Positions 46,031-56,580 of a DNA stretch of 64,000 nt are shown here, piece by piece (position 1 is the stretch's first letter; each line of letters opens with the position of its first letter). The DNA lies in contig JAFXCN010000020.1 in the NCBI GenBank assembly GCA_017521465.1, positions 114,629 to 178,628 of the forward strand. The letters are read 5' to 3'. The notes beneath the pieces are model-generated. The model searched no databases. It was given only the letters and a program-made list of their open reading frames with translations, and was not told the origin of the DNA. A program made the position numbers and the translations under genes. Source of the DNA: Clostridia bacterium. GTDB lineage: Bacteria > Bacillota > Clostridia > TANB77 > UBA1234.

Positions 46031-48406
46031 ATGAATAATAAAGCTTTAATCTCATTAGAATTTAATAAAATTAAAGAAATATTAAAAAAATACGCTGTGA
46101 CATTTATGGGAGAGCAAAAAATTGATGATTTATTGCCTACTTCTAATATAAAAGCTATTCATTCTATGCAAAAAGAAACTACTGAAGCTGTTTCAATTTT
46201 GCTTAGAAAAAACTCTATCCCAATAGTACCAGTAAGCAATATAAAACAAATTCTAGATAAGGTGAATATTGGTGCTACATTATTGCCAAGTGAATTACTA
46301 AACGTAGCTGATGTCTTAAGAACTAGCAGAAAATTAAAAGAGTACTTTTTTAATAGCGATATAGAAACTGAATCTTACGAAAGATTATCTGAATATTTTG
46401 AAAACCTTTATACTAATATAAGTATTGAAGACGAAATATCAAGATGTATTAAAAATGAAGACGAATTAGACGATAGAGCTAGCAAAGAACTTTATGATAT
46501 TAGAAAAAGTATTGGTGATTTAGAAACTAAAATCAAAAACAAATTAAATGACATTATACACTCATCATCAACTTCAAAGTTTTTACAAGACTCTGTAGTT
46601 ACTTTTAGAAATGATAGATATGTAGTTCCTGTTAAACAAGAATATAGAAATGAAGTTCCTGGACTTATACACGATTCTTCTTCAAGCGGCAGCACACTTT
46701 TTATCGAACCAAATGCAATATTTGATATGAATAATGGTATAAAAGAATTAAAGATAAAAGAACAACTAGAAATCGAAAGAATATTGGCCTTATTGACTCA
46801 AATGGTTAGCCCCCTAACTAGTCTGATTTTAGATACTATGTCTCAAATCGGAGAAATAGATTTTATATTTGCAAAAGCAAAATATTCTATTGAAACTAAT
46901 TCATTTGAACCTATTATACATCTAGACGGATATTGCAATTTCAAAAAAGCAAGACATCCTTTAATTGCAGCTGATAAAGTTGTTCCAATTGATGTTTGGT
47001 TTGGAAAAGATTTTAATTCATTAATTATTACTGGACCAAATACAGGTGGTAAAACTGTAACTTTAAAAACTATTGGTTTGCTTTGTATAATGACACAAGC
47101 TGGACTTCATATCCCTGCTAGTGAAAATACTGAAGTGTGTGTGTTTGAAAATATTTATACTGATATTGGTGATGAACAAAGCATAGAGCAATCACTTAGT
47201 ACATTTTCTGCTCATATGACTAATATAGTAAATATCTTAAATAATGTTACTGAAAAAGATTTGGTATTAATAGATGAACTTGGTTCAGGTACAGACCCAG
47301 TAGAAGGCGCTGCACTTGCAATGTCAATTTTAGAATATCTATACTCTATTAATTGTAAAACTATTGCAACAACACATTATAGTGAATTAAAAACATTTGC
47401 AATTCAAACAGCTGGCATTGAAAATGCATCTTGTGAATTTGATGTTGAAACATTAAGACCTACTTATAAGCTTTTAATAGGTATCCCTGGCAAAAGTAAT
47501 GCTTTTGCTATTTCTCAAAAACTTGGTTTGAACTCAAAAATTATTGAACGAGCTAATGCATTCTTAACTGAAGATAATATAAAATTTGAGGATGTTTTAA
47601 GTGATATGGAACATAACCGTCGCAAGGCACATGAAGAAAGAGAATTATCACAAAAACTTCTTAATGAAGCTGCTAAAACAAAAGAACAAATTACTGATGA
47701 AAAAGAAAAGTTCGAAAAGAAAAAAGCTGAAATACTTGCAAATGCTAAACAAAAAGCAAGAGATATTTTATTAGATGCTGAAAATGAAGCAAATGAAATT
47801 ATAAAAGAACTTACAAAATTGAAGAAATCAAATTCTTCATCTGTAAATAAGCAAGCAGAAGAAAAAAGAAATGAACTTAAGAAAAGTATATCAGATATAC
47901 AAAAAGATTTAATATTACCAAATAGCGAAAATATTAATCCTATATCACCAGATAAGATACAAGTTGGTATAAAAGTACACATACCATCTTTAAATCAAGA
48001 TGCAACGGTCGTTTCAAAACCTGACAAAAAACAAAACATTATAGTACAGTCAGGTCTTGTAAAATTGACTATTCATATATCACAAGTCGAACTTTTGAAA
48101 AAAGAAGAACCTAAAAACAAAGCTAAAGCTGCTACGCAAAGAATAAGTAATAAATCACAAAACATTTCTACTGAAATAAAACTACTTGGTATGACTGTTG
48201 ATGAAGCAGTTAATGAATTAGACAAATATTTAGATAGTGCATATCTATCTAGCATTTCAATAGTTAGAGTTGTACACGGAAAAGGAACTGGATTACTTAG
48301 AAAAGGAGTTCATGACTATCTAAAAAGCCATCCACATGTAAAATCTTATAGATTAGGATTGTATGGCGAAGGTGACACTGGAGTAACAATAGTAGAGCTT
48401 AAATAA
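46031..48406 (+). CDS. mutS2: MutS2 family ATPase/endonuclease
   Basis: 791 residues. MutS-like core with Walker A GPNTGGKTVTLKT and LIDELGSGTDPVEGAALA, a long coiled coil (about residues 520-640), and a C-terminal Smr domain (about 715-791: LLGMTVDEAVNELDKYLD, VVHGKGTGLLRKGVHDYL). MutS2 suppresses recombination and acts on collided ribosomes. Preceded by AAAGGAG; divergent from lepA. Confidence 0.95.
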   Translation: MNNKALISLEFNKIKEILKKYAVTFMGEQKIDDLLPTSNIKAIHSMQKETTEAVSILLRKNSIPIVPVSNIKQILDKVNIGATLLPSELLNVADVLRTSRKLKEYFFNSDIETESYERLSEYFENLYTNISIEDEISRCIKNEDELDDRASKELYDIRKSIGDLETKIKNKLNDIIHSSSTSKFLQDSVVTFRNDRYVVPVKQEYRNEVPGLIHDSSSSGSTLFIEPNAIFDMNNGIKELKIKEQLEIERILALLTQMVSPLTSLILDTMSQIGEIDFIFAKAKYSIETNSFEPIIHLDGYCNFKKARHPLIAADKVVPIDVWFGKDFNSLIITGPNTGGKTVTLKTIGLLCIMTQAGLHIPASENTEVCVFENIYTDIGDEQSIEQSLSTFSAHMTNIVNILNNVTEKDLVLIDELGSGTDPVEGAALAMSILEYLYSINCKTIATTHYSELKTFAIQTAGIENASCEFDVETLRPTYKLLIGIPGKSNAFAISQKLGLNSKIIERANAFLTEDNIKFEDVLSDMEHNRRKAHEERELSQKLLNEAAKTKEQITDEKEKFEKKKAEILANAKQKARDILLDAENEANEIIKELTKLKKSNSSSVNKQAEEKRNELKKSISDIQKDLILPNSENINPISPDKIQVGIKVHIPSLNQDATVVSKPDKKQNIIVQSGLVKLTIHISQVELLKKEEPKNKAKAATQRISNKSQNISTEIKLLGMTVDEAVNELDKYLDSAYLSSISIVRVVHGKGTGLLRKGVHDYLKSHPHVKSYRLGLYGEGDTGVTIVELK

Positions 48407-48409
48407 CGC

Positions 48410-48449
48410 AAAAACGCAAGGTGGAATGCTCCACCCTGCGTTTTTTTCA
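48410..48449. terminator. bidirectional terminator after mutS2
   Basis: AAAAACGCA.GGTGGA-ATGC-TCCACC.TGCGTTTTTTT between mutS2 and a convergent ORFan. Confidence 0.9.
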
Positions 48450-48809
48450 TTCATTGTATCTACGGTACTTTACCGGCATAATATTGATATCATCATACAT
48501 GTCGGCGGGCATGCCTTTGATTGCTTTCGAAAAAACAAGCGTATCATTGCGCGACTTGATATGTGCCAGCTCTGCAGTATACTTCCGAAGATTCATACTG
48601 TTGGGATCATACCTCTGTTCAAAGTGATGCTTGCGCCACCAGAGAATCTTCTGGTTCTTTACACGCTTAGCACGCTTACCTTTCAGGATGCAACGCTGCA
48701 TGTGCCGCTGCTGATCATTAATTTCGGTTTCCATTTCGGATTCGTAAAGACTGACGCCGAGTTCAAAATCGTCCATCTCGTTGAAGTTCATTGCCTTGTT
48801 GCCAGTCAT
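48447..48809 (-). CDS. charged ORFan, 120 residues
   Basis: The ATG at 48809 with AGGAGG upstream is preferred over a longer frame. Starts MTGNKAMNFNEMDDFELG; a basic segment (QRHMQRCILKGKRAKRVKNQK) is followed by ILWWRKHHFEQRYDP and an Asp/Tyr-rich C-terminus. No known family. G+C richer than mutS2. Own promoter (48850-48878) and terminator. Its basic-then-Trp layout loosely recalls the modules of the 316-residue ORFan. Confidence 0.58.
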   Translation of the reverse strand: MTGNKAMNFNEMDDFELGVSLYESEMETEINDQQRHMQRCILKGKRAKRVKNQKILWWRKHHFEQRYDPNSMNLRKYTAELAHIKSRNDTLVFSKAIKGMPADMYDDINIMPVKYRRYNE

Positions 48810-48849
48810 ACCGTCAAACCTCCTATTGTATAGAATTTTTACCAAATAC

Positions 48850-48878
48850 ATTATATCACGCGCTTATTCTTATGTCAA
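48850..48878 (-). promoter_or_regulatory. promoter of the 120-residue ORFan
   Basis: TTGACA (48873-48878), 17 bases, TATAAT (48850-48855), starting TTGACATAA. Confidence 0.86.
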
Positions 48879-48891
48879 CCTGATTGAAAAC

Positions 48892-48921
48892 AAAAAAACC
48901 GGCAGATTTTTCTGCCGGAAT
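48892..48921 (-). terminator. terminator of the 255-residue coiled-coil protein
   Basis: TTCCGGCAGA-AAAA-TCTGCCGGTTTTTTTG on the minus strand. Confidence 0.92.
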
Positions 48922-48926
48922 ATTTA

Positions 48927-49694
48927 TTATTTAACTTTTGATTTTCTCTTAAATAGGCTTGCAAATGGTTTAACAATTGCATCATAAACTTTTTCTGAGA
49001 ATGTCTTTCTGATAGCAAGCGCTGTAATAATTTCTTCATCTGTTTCTGTTACAGTATCAACAGTTGCATATTTGGCATCATACTCAGCTTGTAATCTTTC
49101 AACTGCTGGTGTAATCTCTGTCTTTATATATTCAAGCGCACCTGCTTTACTTGTAGTTCTTTCTAAATCAATTGTTATATGTACACTATTTTCTAAGTTA
49201 GTGATTTTTGATTTTATTGTTTTTTCAGCTTTTACATATTCATCTGAATCTGGAAGACATGTCGCAATGGTATCCAAATGTTCTTTCATAGGAGATAAAA
49301 CATCCCCTGTTATTTTCTCAGCATATTCTGTTTCTGGTGTACCTGCCATTGCTGAAACATAAGCTGATGATAATATTTCACTTAGTTGTGTATTTTCCTT
49401 CGCTTGTGCATTTAATTCTGCAATTTTAGCTTCACCATCTGTTATTTGTGTTTCTGCATCAGTTTTCATTGCTTTTAATTTATCTAATAATTCCACTGGG
49501 AACTCATCTGTATTACAAGTTGTTGCATAATTTACTATTGCAGAAATTAATGCTTTAAAGCTTGTATCTTCTTCCCATAGAATAAGTGATTTTTTACTAT
49601 TAGGGTTAATCATTTTTTCAAGTTTATCAATTTTTTGCACAATTCTTTGTAATTCTAGAGTTACATTGCTATTAGCTACTTCATTATTCTCCAT
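48927..49694 (-). CDS. hypothetical coiled-coil protein, 255 residues
   Basis: Soluble, acidic, mostly helical; begins MENNEVANSNVTLELQRIVQ with a coiled-coil start and contains long Glu/Lys/Ala helices (AETQITDGEAKIAELNAQAKE). The C-terminus turns basic (KPFASLFKRKSKVK). No signal peptide. No family recognised; the ribosome binding site is weak. It stands alone between ORFan and acyl-CoA synthetase. Confidence 0.6.
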   Translation of the reverse strand: MENNEVANSNVTLELQRIVQKIDKLEKMINPNSKKSLILWEEDTSFKALISAIVNYATTCNTDEFPVELLDKLKAMKTDAETQITDGEAKIAELNAQAKENTQLSEILSSAYVSAMAGTPETEYAEKITGDVLSPMKEHLDTIATCLPDSDEYVKAEKTIKSKITNLENSVHITIDLERTTSKAGALEYIKTEITPAVERLQAEYDAKYATVDTVTETDEEIITALAIRKTFSEKVYDAIVKPFASLFKRKSKVK

Positions 49695-49834
49695 ATTATA
49701 TTTCGTTTGCGTATCGATAAAACTCTACACAAACTTCCTCCTTTTTCTCTTTAGTGATTGCTTCCGTAAGTAATTATACATTTTTCGCTAATATTTTACA
49801 ATTACAGGACTGTTAAGTTTATGTTACAAAAATG

Positions 49835-51511
49835 TTACATAGACTTTCCTATTTTTGCTAACTCTTCGTGTCTTTTTATCTTTCTAGTTGTTGTTTTAAT
49901 AAGTTCTTCGTCTGTTATCATTACATCTCTAATGTACTTGTATGTAGGCATTTTTTTATTTACTACTTTTACTTTTTCCATAAAATATTCCTGTAATTCT
50001 GAATCTTGCATAATACCAAGTTCTTCAATTACAGCTTCTTTGTCATATACAATTTTTACTTTTAAAGTAACATCTCCAGTTTCATCTGTATCTCCATATA
50101 CAAAAGATTCTTTTACAAAATCAATATCATTAACTAATGCTTCTAATTCTTGTGGGAAAACGTTCTTTCCATTTTTTAATACGATAACATCTTTCTTTCT
50201 TCCTGTAATAAATATAAAGCCTTCGTCATCAATTTTTCCTAAATCTCCAGTTCTGAACCAGCCACCTTTCATAACTGCTTTTGTATTTTCTTCATCATTA
50301 TAATATCCAAGCATAACATTTGGACCTTTTACCCAAATTTCTCCAATACCTTCATGATCTGGTTCATCTATTTTTACTTCAACTTTAGGCAATGCTTTTC
50401 CAACAGAACCATTTTTAGCGTTTTCAAAGTTTTCTACAGCAACAACTGGTGATGTTTCAGTCAAGCCATATCCTTGATACAATGTAATACCAAAGTCGTT
50501 AAATCCTTTTGCAACTACTGGCTGTATTCCCGCAGCTCCACATACTATCAATCTAATCTTTCCGCCTAATGCTTCATGAACAGATTTAAATAATGTTTTT
50601 CTAACGTCTATTCCAACCATTAGTAGAGCTTCGCTAGATTTTAAAGCAACTTTTACAGTTCTTTCTTTTTTAGTTTTTTCAATTTGCTTCCAAATATTTT
50701 TATAGACATTTTCTAGCATTATTGGAACATTAATTAAAGCGGTTACACCATAATCAACCAAATTCTTTTGAAAGTGTCTTATTCCATCGCAATATGCAAT
50801 TTTTGCACCAACACTTATTGGATATAAAAAACCTGCTGTACATTCAAATGTATGGTGCAAAGGTAAAAATGATAATAATATATCATCTTTAGTTAAATCT
50901 AATGTCTTCGTTATAGATTCGATATTACTACAAATATTTCTATGCGAAAGCATAACACATTTTGATGCCGAAGTTGTCCCAGATGTAAATAGCATAAATT
51001 TCATTTTATCACTATCGATTTTTATTTTATTATATTTGCAATCTTTTTTTGTTAAAATAACTTTTCCATCAGTTATGCATTTATTTAAATCAGTATCCAT
51101 ATTTATATAATATTTAACATTTATATTCTTATTTTCTTTCATATTAGATACTGCTTCAGCATATTTGTTGTCATAAACTAAAACTTCTGCTTCTGAACGT
51201 TCAACTAAAGCTGTAAATTCATTTTCCGGCAACGCACGATCAAGTGGAACACTTATCATGTTAGATGTTGCAACTGCCATATATGTAACGCACCATTCAT
51301 AACGATTTGGTGAAATAAATGCAATTCTCTTTTTATCCATATTTAATGTTGTTAAATATGCACCAAAAGCTTTAACGTCTTCTACAAATTTAGAATACTT
51401 AACTCCAACTATTTCATCTCTATATTTAATTTTAAAAGCAACTTCATCAGAATATTTATTAGCCGTTTTATTTAATAACTCTCTTAAATCTCTGTATTGT
51501 TCGTCTGCCAC
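49835..51511 (-). CDS. AMP-dependent acyl-CoA synthetase/ligase
   Basis: 558 residues of the ANL superfamily, activating a carboxylic acid to acyl-AMP then acyl-CoA. Motifs: FTSGTTSASKCVMLSHRN (P-loop), LSFLPLHHTFECTAGF, GYGLTETSPVVAV, GGWFRTGDLG and the KNGKNVFPQELEALV hinge region. The C-terminal catalytic Lys region (PTYKYIRDV) is present. Long-chain fatty acids are the likely substrate. It directly follows a TetR gene, which probably regulates it. Confidence 0.88.
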   Translation of the reverse strand: MADEQYRDLRELLNKTANKYSDEVAFKIKYRDEIVGVKYSKFVEDVKAFGAYLTTLNMDKKRIAFISPNRYEWCVTYMAVATSNMISVPLDRALPENEFTALVERSEAEVLVYDNKYAEAVSNMKENKNINVKYYINMDTDLNKCITDGKVILTKKDCKYNKIKIDSDKMKFMLFTSGTTSASKCVMLSHRNICSNIESITKTLDLTKDDILLSFLPLHHTFECTAGFLYPISVGAKIAYCDGIRHFQKNLVDYGVTALINVPIMLENVYKNIWKQIEKTKKERTVKVALKSSEALLMVGIDVRKTLFKSVHEALGGKIRLIVCGAAGIQPVVAKGFNDFGITLYQGYGLTETSPVVAVENFENAKNGSVGKALPKVEVKIDEPDHEGIGEIWVKGPNVMLGYYNDEENTKAVMKGGWFRTGDLGKIDDEGFIFITGRKKDVIVLKNGKNVFPQELEALVNDIDFVKESFVYGDTDETGDVTLKVKIVYDKEAVIEELGIMQDSELQEYFMEKVKVVNKKMPTYKYIRDVMITDEELIKTTTRKIKRHEELAKIGKSM

Positions 51512-51530
51512 TTCAATTCCTCCTAATTCT

Positions 51531-52097
51531 TTATTTATGCATTCCTTTAATCATATACTCTAATATACTATTAACAACTAGTGCAATATCCATATCTTGT
51601 TCTTTTTCCAATTTATATATTTTTGCACTACAAATTGCACCAAAAACACTTGATGCCATAAGATGGCTATCGCAATCTCTAAGCACACCTTTTTCTATAC
51701 CTTCATCAATTATCTTTTCAATTACATCAATATATTCATATATATATTTTCTGAAATGTTGATGTCTTGGTTCAGTTCCCCATATTTGGCTAAGTAATAT
51801 TGTTATAAATTCATCATATTTCATAATAACTTTTAACTGTATCGTTATAACAGCTTTTAATTTAGCAATTGGGTCGGTTAAATTTTCTGTTTTTATTTCA
51901 ATACTATTATGTAATAATTTCATACCTTCTTCGATTAAAAAGTTATATATCTCTTCTTTGCTTGAAAAATGATAATATAATGTTCCTTTTGCAACACCAA
52001 CAGTAGCTGTAATTTCTTCAACGCTAGTTGCTTCATATCCTTTTTCGGCAAATAACTTCATCGCTGTTTCAAATATTTTTCTTTTTGTTTTATTCAT
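51531..52097 (-). CDS. TetR/AcrR family regulator
   Basis: 188 residues. N-terminal helix-turn-helix: RKIFETAMKLFAEKGYEATSVEEITATVGVAKGTLYYHFSSKEEIYNFLI. The C-terminal ligand-binding domain is divergent. Nineteen bases upstream of the acyl-CoA synthetase gene, so a FadR-like or FasR-like fatty-acid-responsive repressor is a reasonable inference. Confidence 0.87.
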   Translation of the reverse strand: MNKTKRKIFETAMKLFAEKGYEATSVEEITATVGVAKGTLYYHFSSKEEIYNFLIEEGMKLLHNSIEIKTENLTDPIAKLKAVITIQLKVIMKYDEFITILLSQIWGTEPRHQHFRKYIYEYIDVIEKIIDEGIEKGVLRDCDSHLMASSVFGAICSAKIYKLEKEQDMDIALVVNSILEYMIKGMHK

Positions 52098-52161
52098 CTA
52101 TACACCCCTTAGATACAATAATACAGCTATATAATATAACTTTTGGACAATTTTTGCAAGG

Positions 52162-52190
52162 AAAAAGCGACTAGTCAGTCGCTTAATTTC
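52162..52190 (-). terminator. terminator after eno
   Basis: AAGCGACT-GACT-AGTCGCTT followed by TTTCC on the minus strand. Confidence 0.82.
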
Positions 52191-52197
52191 CTTTTTT

Positions 52198-53665
<1,468 letters not shown>

Positions 53666-54067
53666 TTACTTGCTCGCCCTCACTTCGCCGATTGCACGGT
53701 TAATATAGTGTGTCACCTTGTCATTTTCCAGATACCGCATAAGCCCCTGCAGGAACTCATAACCACCAGCATTGGAAAGAATGTCAGAGATGATATTCTT
53801 GAAAATATCGTAATTATACTTCTTATAGCGCTTTACTCCTTCGGCACCGGCGGCCTCATAAAGAGAATTTTCGCCATCATACAGGTCAGAATGGTCATAC
53901 AAACCCTTCGTAAAGAAATTATGCTTCACAGCTTCAGAAACATATTCAGCTGCAGTTTCTTCTACTCTTACTCCAGCAAGTTCCTTCTCAGAAGTGATGC
54001 AGATAAGGTTCCGGCCGGTATCGCTTCCCTGAATATGGAAAGTGTAAGAATCAAAGTTGACGCGCAT
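53666..54067 (-). CDS. ORFan protein, 133 residues
   Basis: ATG with AAGGAGG upstream. Starts MRVNFDSYTFHIQGSDTGRN, with LICITSEKELAG and a helical C-terminal half. Soluble; no family recognised. Less AT-biased than eno. Own perfect-spacing promoter (54105-54133) and terminator; part of the cassette pattern seen elsewhere in the window. Confidence 0.6.
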   Translation of the reverse strand: MRVNFDSYTFHIQGSDTGRNLICITSEKELAGVRVEETAAEYVSEAVKHNFFTKGLYDHSDLYDGENSLYEAAGAEGVKRYKKYNYDIFKNIISDILSNAGGYEFLQGLMRYLENDKVTHYINRAIGEVRASK

Positions 54068-54104
54068 AGAAGATTTCCTCCTTGATAAATTTATTTGTAC
54101 TGGT

Positions 54105-54133
54105 ATTCTATCACTTTTATAGAATTATGTCAA
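54105..54133 (-). promoter_or_regulatory. promoter of the 133-residue ORFan
   Basis: TTGACA (54128-54133), 17 bases, TAGAAT (54105-54110), starting TTGACATAAT. Confidence 0.82.
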
Positions 54134-54149
54134 TTGTTATGTGATGCGT

Positions 54150-54234
54150 TTTACGTCGGACACAAACATCCACTCAGCGAACACTTTACGTCGGACACAA
54201 ACGTCCTCCTAGCGAACACTTTACGTCGGACACG
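54150..54234 (+). repeat. 35-base tandem repeat, about 2.4 units
   Basis: Units at 54150-54184 and 54185-54219 each begin TTTACGTCGGACACAAAC and end AGCGAACAC; a third, partial unit runs 54220-54234. Unit-to-unit differences are confined to about eight bases in the middle. Shares its core with elements at 42566-42638 and 53593-53618. Confidence 0.85.
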
Positions 54235-54285
54235 CTGCGTTTCGCAATATATTGTAACGCAATTCGTAATTTACGGTTTGTAAAA

Positions 54286-54333
54286 TGGAGGAGCTGCAAA
54301 ATCGACATAAAAATCGATTTTGCGGCACCTCCA
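54286..54333 (-). terminator. 20-bp inverted repeat after the GGGtGRT gene
   Basis: TGGAGGAGCTGCAAAATCGA (54286-54305) pairs with 54314-54333 except at two positions, loop of eight bases. Likely the transcription end for the GGGtGRT operon, though the T-tract is short. Confidence 0.65.
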
Positions 54334-54349
54334 GTTCTGCATACCTATT

Positions 54350-55348
54350 CTATTTCATTGCTTCTTCGATTGCTACTGCAACTGCTACTGTTGCGCCAAC
54401 CATTGGATTATTACCCATTCCGATTAGTCCCATCATTTCTACGTGTGCAGGTACTGATGAAGAACCAGCAAATTGTGCATCTGAATGCATTCTTCCCATT
54501 GTATCTGTCATACCATAAGAAGCTGGTCCAGCTGCCATATTATCTGGATGTAATGTTCTTCCTGTTCCACCACCTGATGCAACTGAGAAGTATCTCTTAT
54601 GTTTGTCGTAACATTCTTTCTTATATGTTCCAGCTACTGGATGTTGGAATCTTGTTGGATTTGTTGAGTTTCCTGTTATAGATACATCAACATCTTCATG
54701 ATGCATTATAGCAACACCTTCTCTAACGTCATCCGCACCAAAGCATCTTACTTTAGCTCTTTCTCCGTCTGAATAAGCAGTTTCTTTAACTACTTCTAAT
54801 TTTCCTGTATAGTAATCAAATTTAGTTTGTACATATGTAAAACCGTTGATTCTAGAAATAATTTGAGCTGCATCTTTTCCTAAACCATTTAAAATTACTT
54901 TTAGTGGTTCTTTTCTAACTTTGTTAGCTGATTTAGCAATACCAATTGCTCCTTCAGCAGCAGCAAATGATTCGTGTCCCGCTAAGAATGCAAAACATTT
55001 TGTTTCTTCTCTTAGAAGCATTGCTGCTAAGTTTCCATGTCCTAATCCTACTTTTCTATCATCAGCAACAGATCCTGGAATACAAAACGCTTGTAATCCT
55101 TCTCCAATTGCTTCAGCTGCATATGATGCAAGCTTAATATCTTGTTTTATTGCAATAGCAGCACCTACTGTATATGCCCAACATGCATTTTCAAAGCATA
55201 TAGGTTGAATACCTTTTACTATTGCTGCAACATCTATTCCTTTATCATCACAAATTTTCTTTGCATCTTCTAAAGATTCAATACCATATTTATTTAATAC
55301 TGGTAGTATTTGATCTATTCTTCTTTCATAACTTTCAAATAAAGCCAT
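54350..55348 (-). CDS. GGGtGRT protein
   Basis: 332 residues, named after a motif seen here as GGGTGRTLHPDN (about residues 259-270). Other conserved stretches: AFLAGHESFAAAEGAIGIAKSAN and VGATVAVAVAIEEAMK at the C-terminus. Soluble; biochemical role not established to my knowledge. It follows an iron-sulfur-scaffold-like gene by 36 bases, and that pairing is common in Clostridia, suggesting a metal-cofactor role by inference. Confidence 0.85.
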   Translation of the reverse strand: MALFESYERRIDQILPVLNKYGIESLEDAKKICDDKGIDVAAIVKGIQPICFENACWAYTVGAAIAIKQDIKLASYAAEAIGEGLQAFCIPGSVADDRKVGLGHGNLAAMLLREETKCFAFLAGHESFAAAEGAIGIAKSANKVRKEPLKVILNGLGKDAAQIISRINGFTYVQTKFDYYTGKLEVVKETAYSDGERAKVRCFGADDVREGVAIMHHEDVDVSITGNSTNPTRFQHPVAGTYKKECYDKHKRYFSVASGGGTGRTLHPDNMAAGPASYGMTDTMGRMHSDAQFAGSSSVPAHVEMMGLIGMGNNPMVGATVAVAVAIEEAMK

Positions 55349-55384
55349 TTTATTACCTCCTTATTCTTCTATGATTCTTTCAGA

Positions 55385-56077
55385 TTATTCATGACGAGGG
55401 TCAAGATATTTATCTGCATCTGCGAATCTACCATAAGTTCCTGTTGCTTTTTCTATAGCTACTTTTGGATCTTCACCTTTTTTAATGAATTCCATCATTT
55501 TACCCATATGTACGAATTCATATCCAATTACTTCGCCTTCTTTATTTACACCAATTCTTGTAACATAGCCTTCAGCTAATTCTAAGTATCTTGGTCCTTT
55601 TGCAACTGTTGAATACATTGTTCCAACTTGGCTTCTTAATCCTTTTCCTAAATCTTCAAGTCCTGCACCTATTGGAAGTCCACCTTCTGAAAATGCAGTT
55701 TGAGTTCTTCCATATACTATTTGCAAGAATAATTCTCTCATTGCTGTATTTATAGCATCACAAACTAAGTCTGTGTTTAATGCTTCTAAAATTGTTTTTC
55801 CTGTTAATATTTCTGCAGCCATAGCAGCTGAGTGTGTCATACCGCTACATCCAATTGTTTCAACTAATGCTTCTTGAATAACACCATCTTTTACGTTTAG
55901 TGTTAATTTACAAGCACCTTGTTGTGGTGCACACCAACCAATACCATGTGTTAACCCAGAAATATCTTTTATTTCTTTTGCTTGCACCCATTTTCCTTCT
56001 TCAGGAATTGGAGCTGGTCCATGATTTGCTCCTTTGGCTAAAGGACACATTTTTTCAACTTCACTTGAATAAATCAT
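55385..56077 (-). CDS. NifU/IscU-like iron-sulfur scaffold domain protein
   Basis: 230 residues. The scaffold-like Cys residues occur in GWCAPQQGACKLTL, ETIGCSGMTHSAAMAAEIL and TDLVCDAI, a pattern related to NifU-N/TSCPD domains. The start has AGGAGG upstream. Upstream partner of the GGGtGRT gene in a two-gene operon. Role in iron-sulfur assembly is inferred from family only. Confidence 0.8.
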   Translation of the reverse strand: MIYSSEVEKMCPLAKGANHGPAPIPEEGKWVQAKEIKDISGLTHGIGWCAPQQGACKLTLNVKDGVIQEALVETIGCSGMTHSAAMAAEILTGKTILEALNTDLVCDAINTAMRELFLQIVYGRTQTAFSEGGLPIGAGLEDLGKGLRSQVGTMYSTVAKGPRYLELAEGYVTRIGVNKEGEVIGYEFVHMGKMMEFIKKGEDPKVAIEKATGTYGRFADADKYLDPRHE

Positions 56078-56179
56078 TTAAAAACCTCCTTCAAAATTGC
56101 GCGACATTTTTCATGTCATTTATTACTCCTATAATTTATCATTTTTTGACCTTTTTTACAAGTAGCAATGTAAAAAATA

Positions 56180-56212
56180 AAGGTATTAGATTCCTTCTAA
56201 TACCTTTTCAAA
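56180..56212 (-). terminator. terminator after the pyrophosphatase gene
   Basis: AAAGGTATTAGA-AGGAA-TCTAATACCTTT then ATTTTTT on the minus strand; marks the end of the radical SAM operon. Confidence 0.88.
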
Positions 56213-56221
56213 CTACATTTA

Positions 56222-56557
56222 TTATTTTCTAATTATAACAGACTCAAACCATCTCTCTTGGAATTCTGTTAATGCTCGTATTTGTTCATCAGTATAGTTT
56301 CTTCCTTCTTTCATTACAACAAGTTTATCATCATTATCATTTGTTCGATGAATTATTGCAATTACCTCTCCTTCAAAAGTATCTAATGGTTCATGTTCTC
56401 CAAGCACATACGCATCCAGTTCTTCTCCATCACCAGAAACTGTATTTGGAATATAACCATAATTCACTTCATAAACAAAACCATGTTTAGGATGTGTTGT
56501 TCCTAAAGGTCTATCCATCTTTACATTTACAATTTTTCCCAAATATTCTTTACTCAT
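56222..56557 (-). CDS. short family I inorganic pyrophosphatase-like protein
   Basis: 111 residues, against about 170 or more for typical family I enzymes. Active-site-like residues are kept: YEVNYGYIPNTVSGDGEELDAYVLG, with the Asp/Glu cluster resembling the DGDPLDVLV motif. Only the core barrel is present. Last gene of the operon with the radical SAM genes; start 23 bases after the phosphatase-like gene, AGGAGG upstream. Could hydrolyse pyrophosphate or a related phosphoanhydride. Confidence 0.78.
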   Translation of the reverse strand: MSKEYLGKIVNVKMDRPLGTTHPKHGFVYEVNYGYIPNTVSGDGEELDAYVLGEHEPLDTFEGEVIAIIHRTNDNDDKLVVMKEGRNYTDEQIRALTEFQERWFESVIIRK

Positions 56558-56580
56558 ATTAACATACCTCCTACATTTTA

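Noticed and set aside
54150..54234. Possible CRISPR array
   Set aside because: Units are contiguous 35-mers with only about eight variable bases and 2.4 copies; no cas genes are near.
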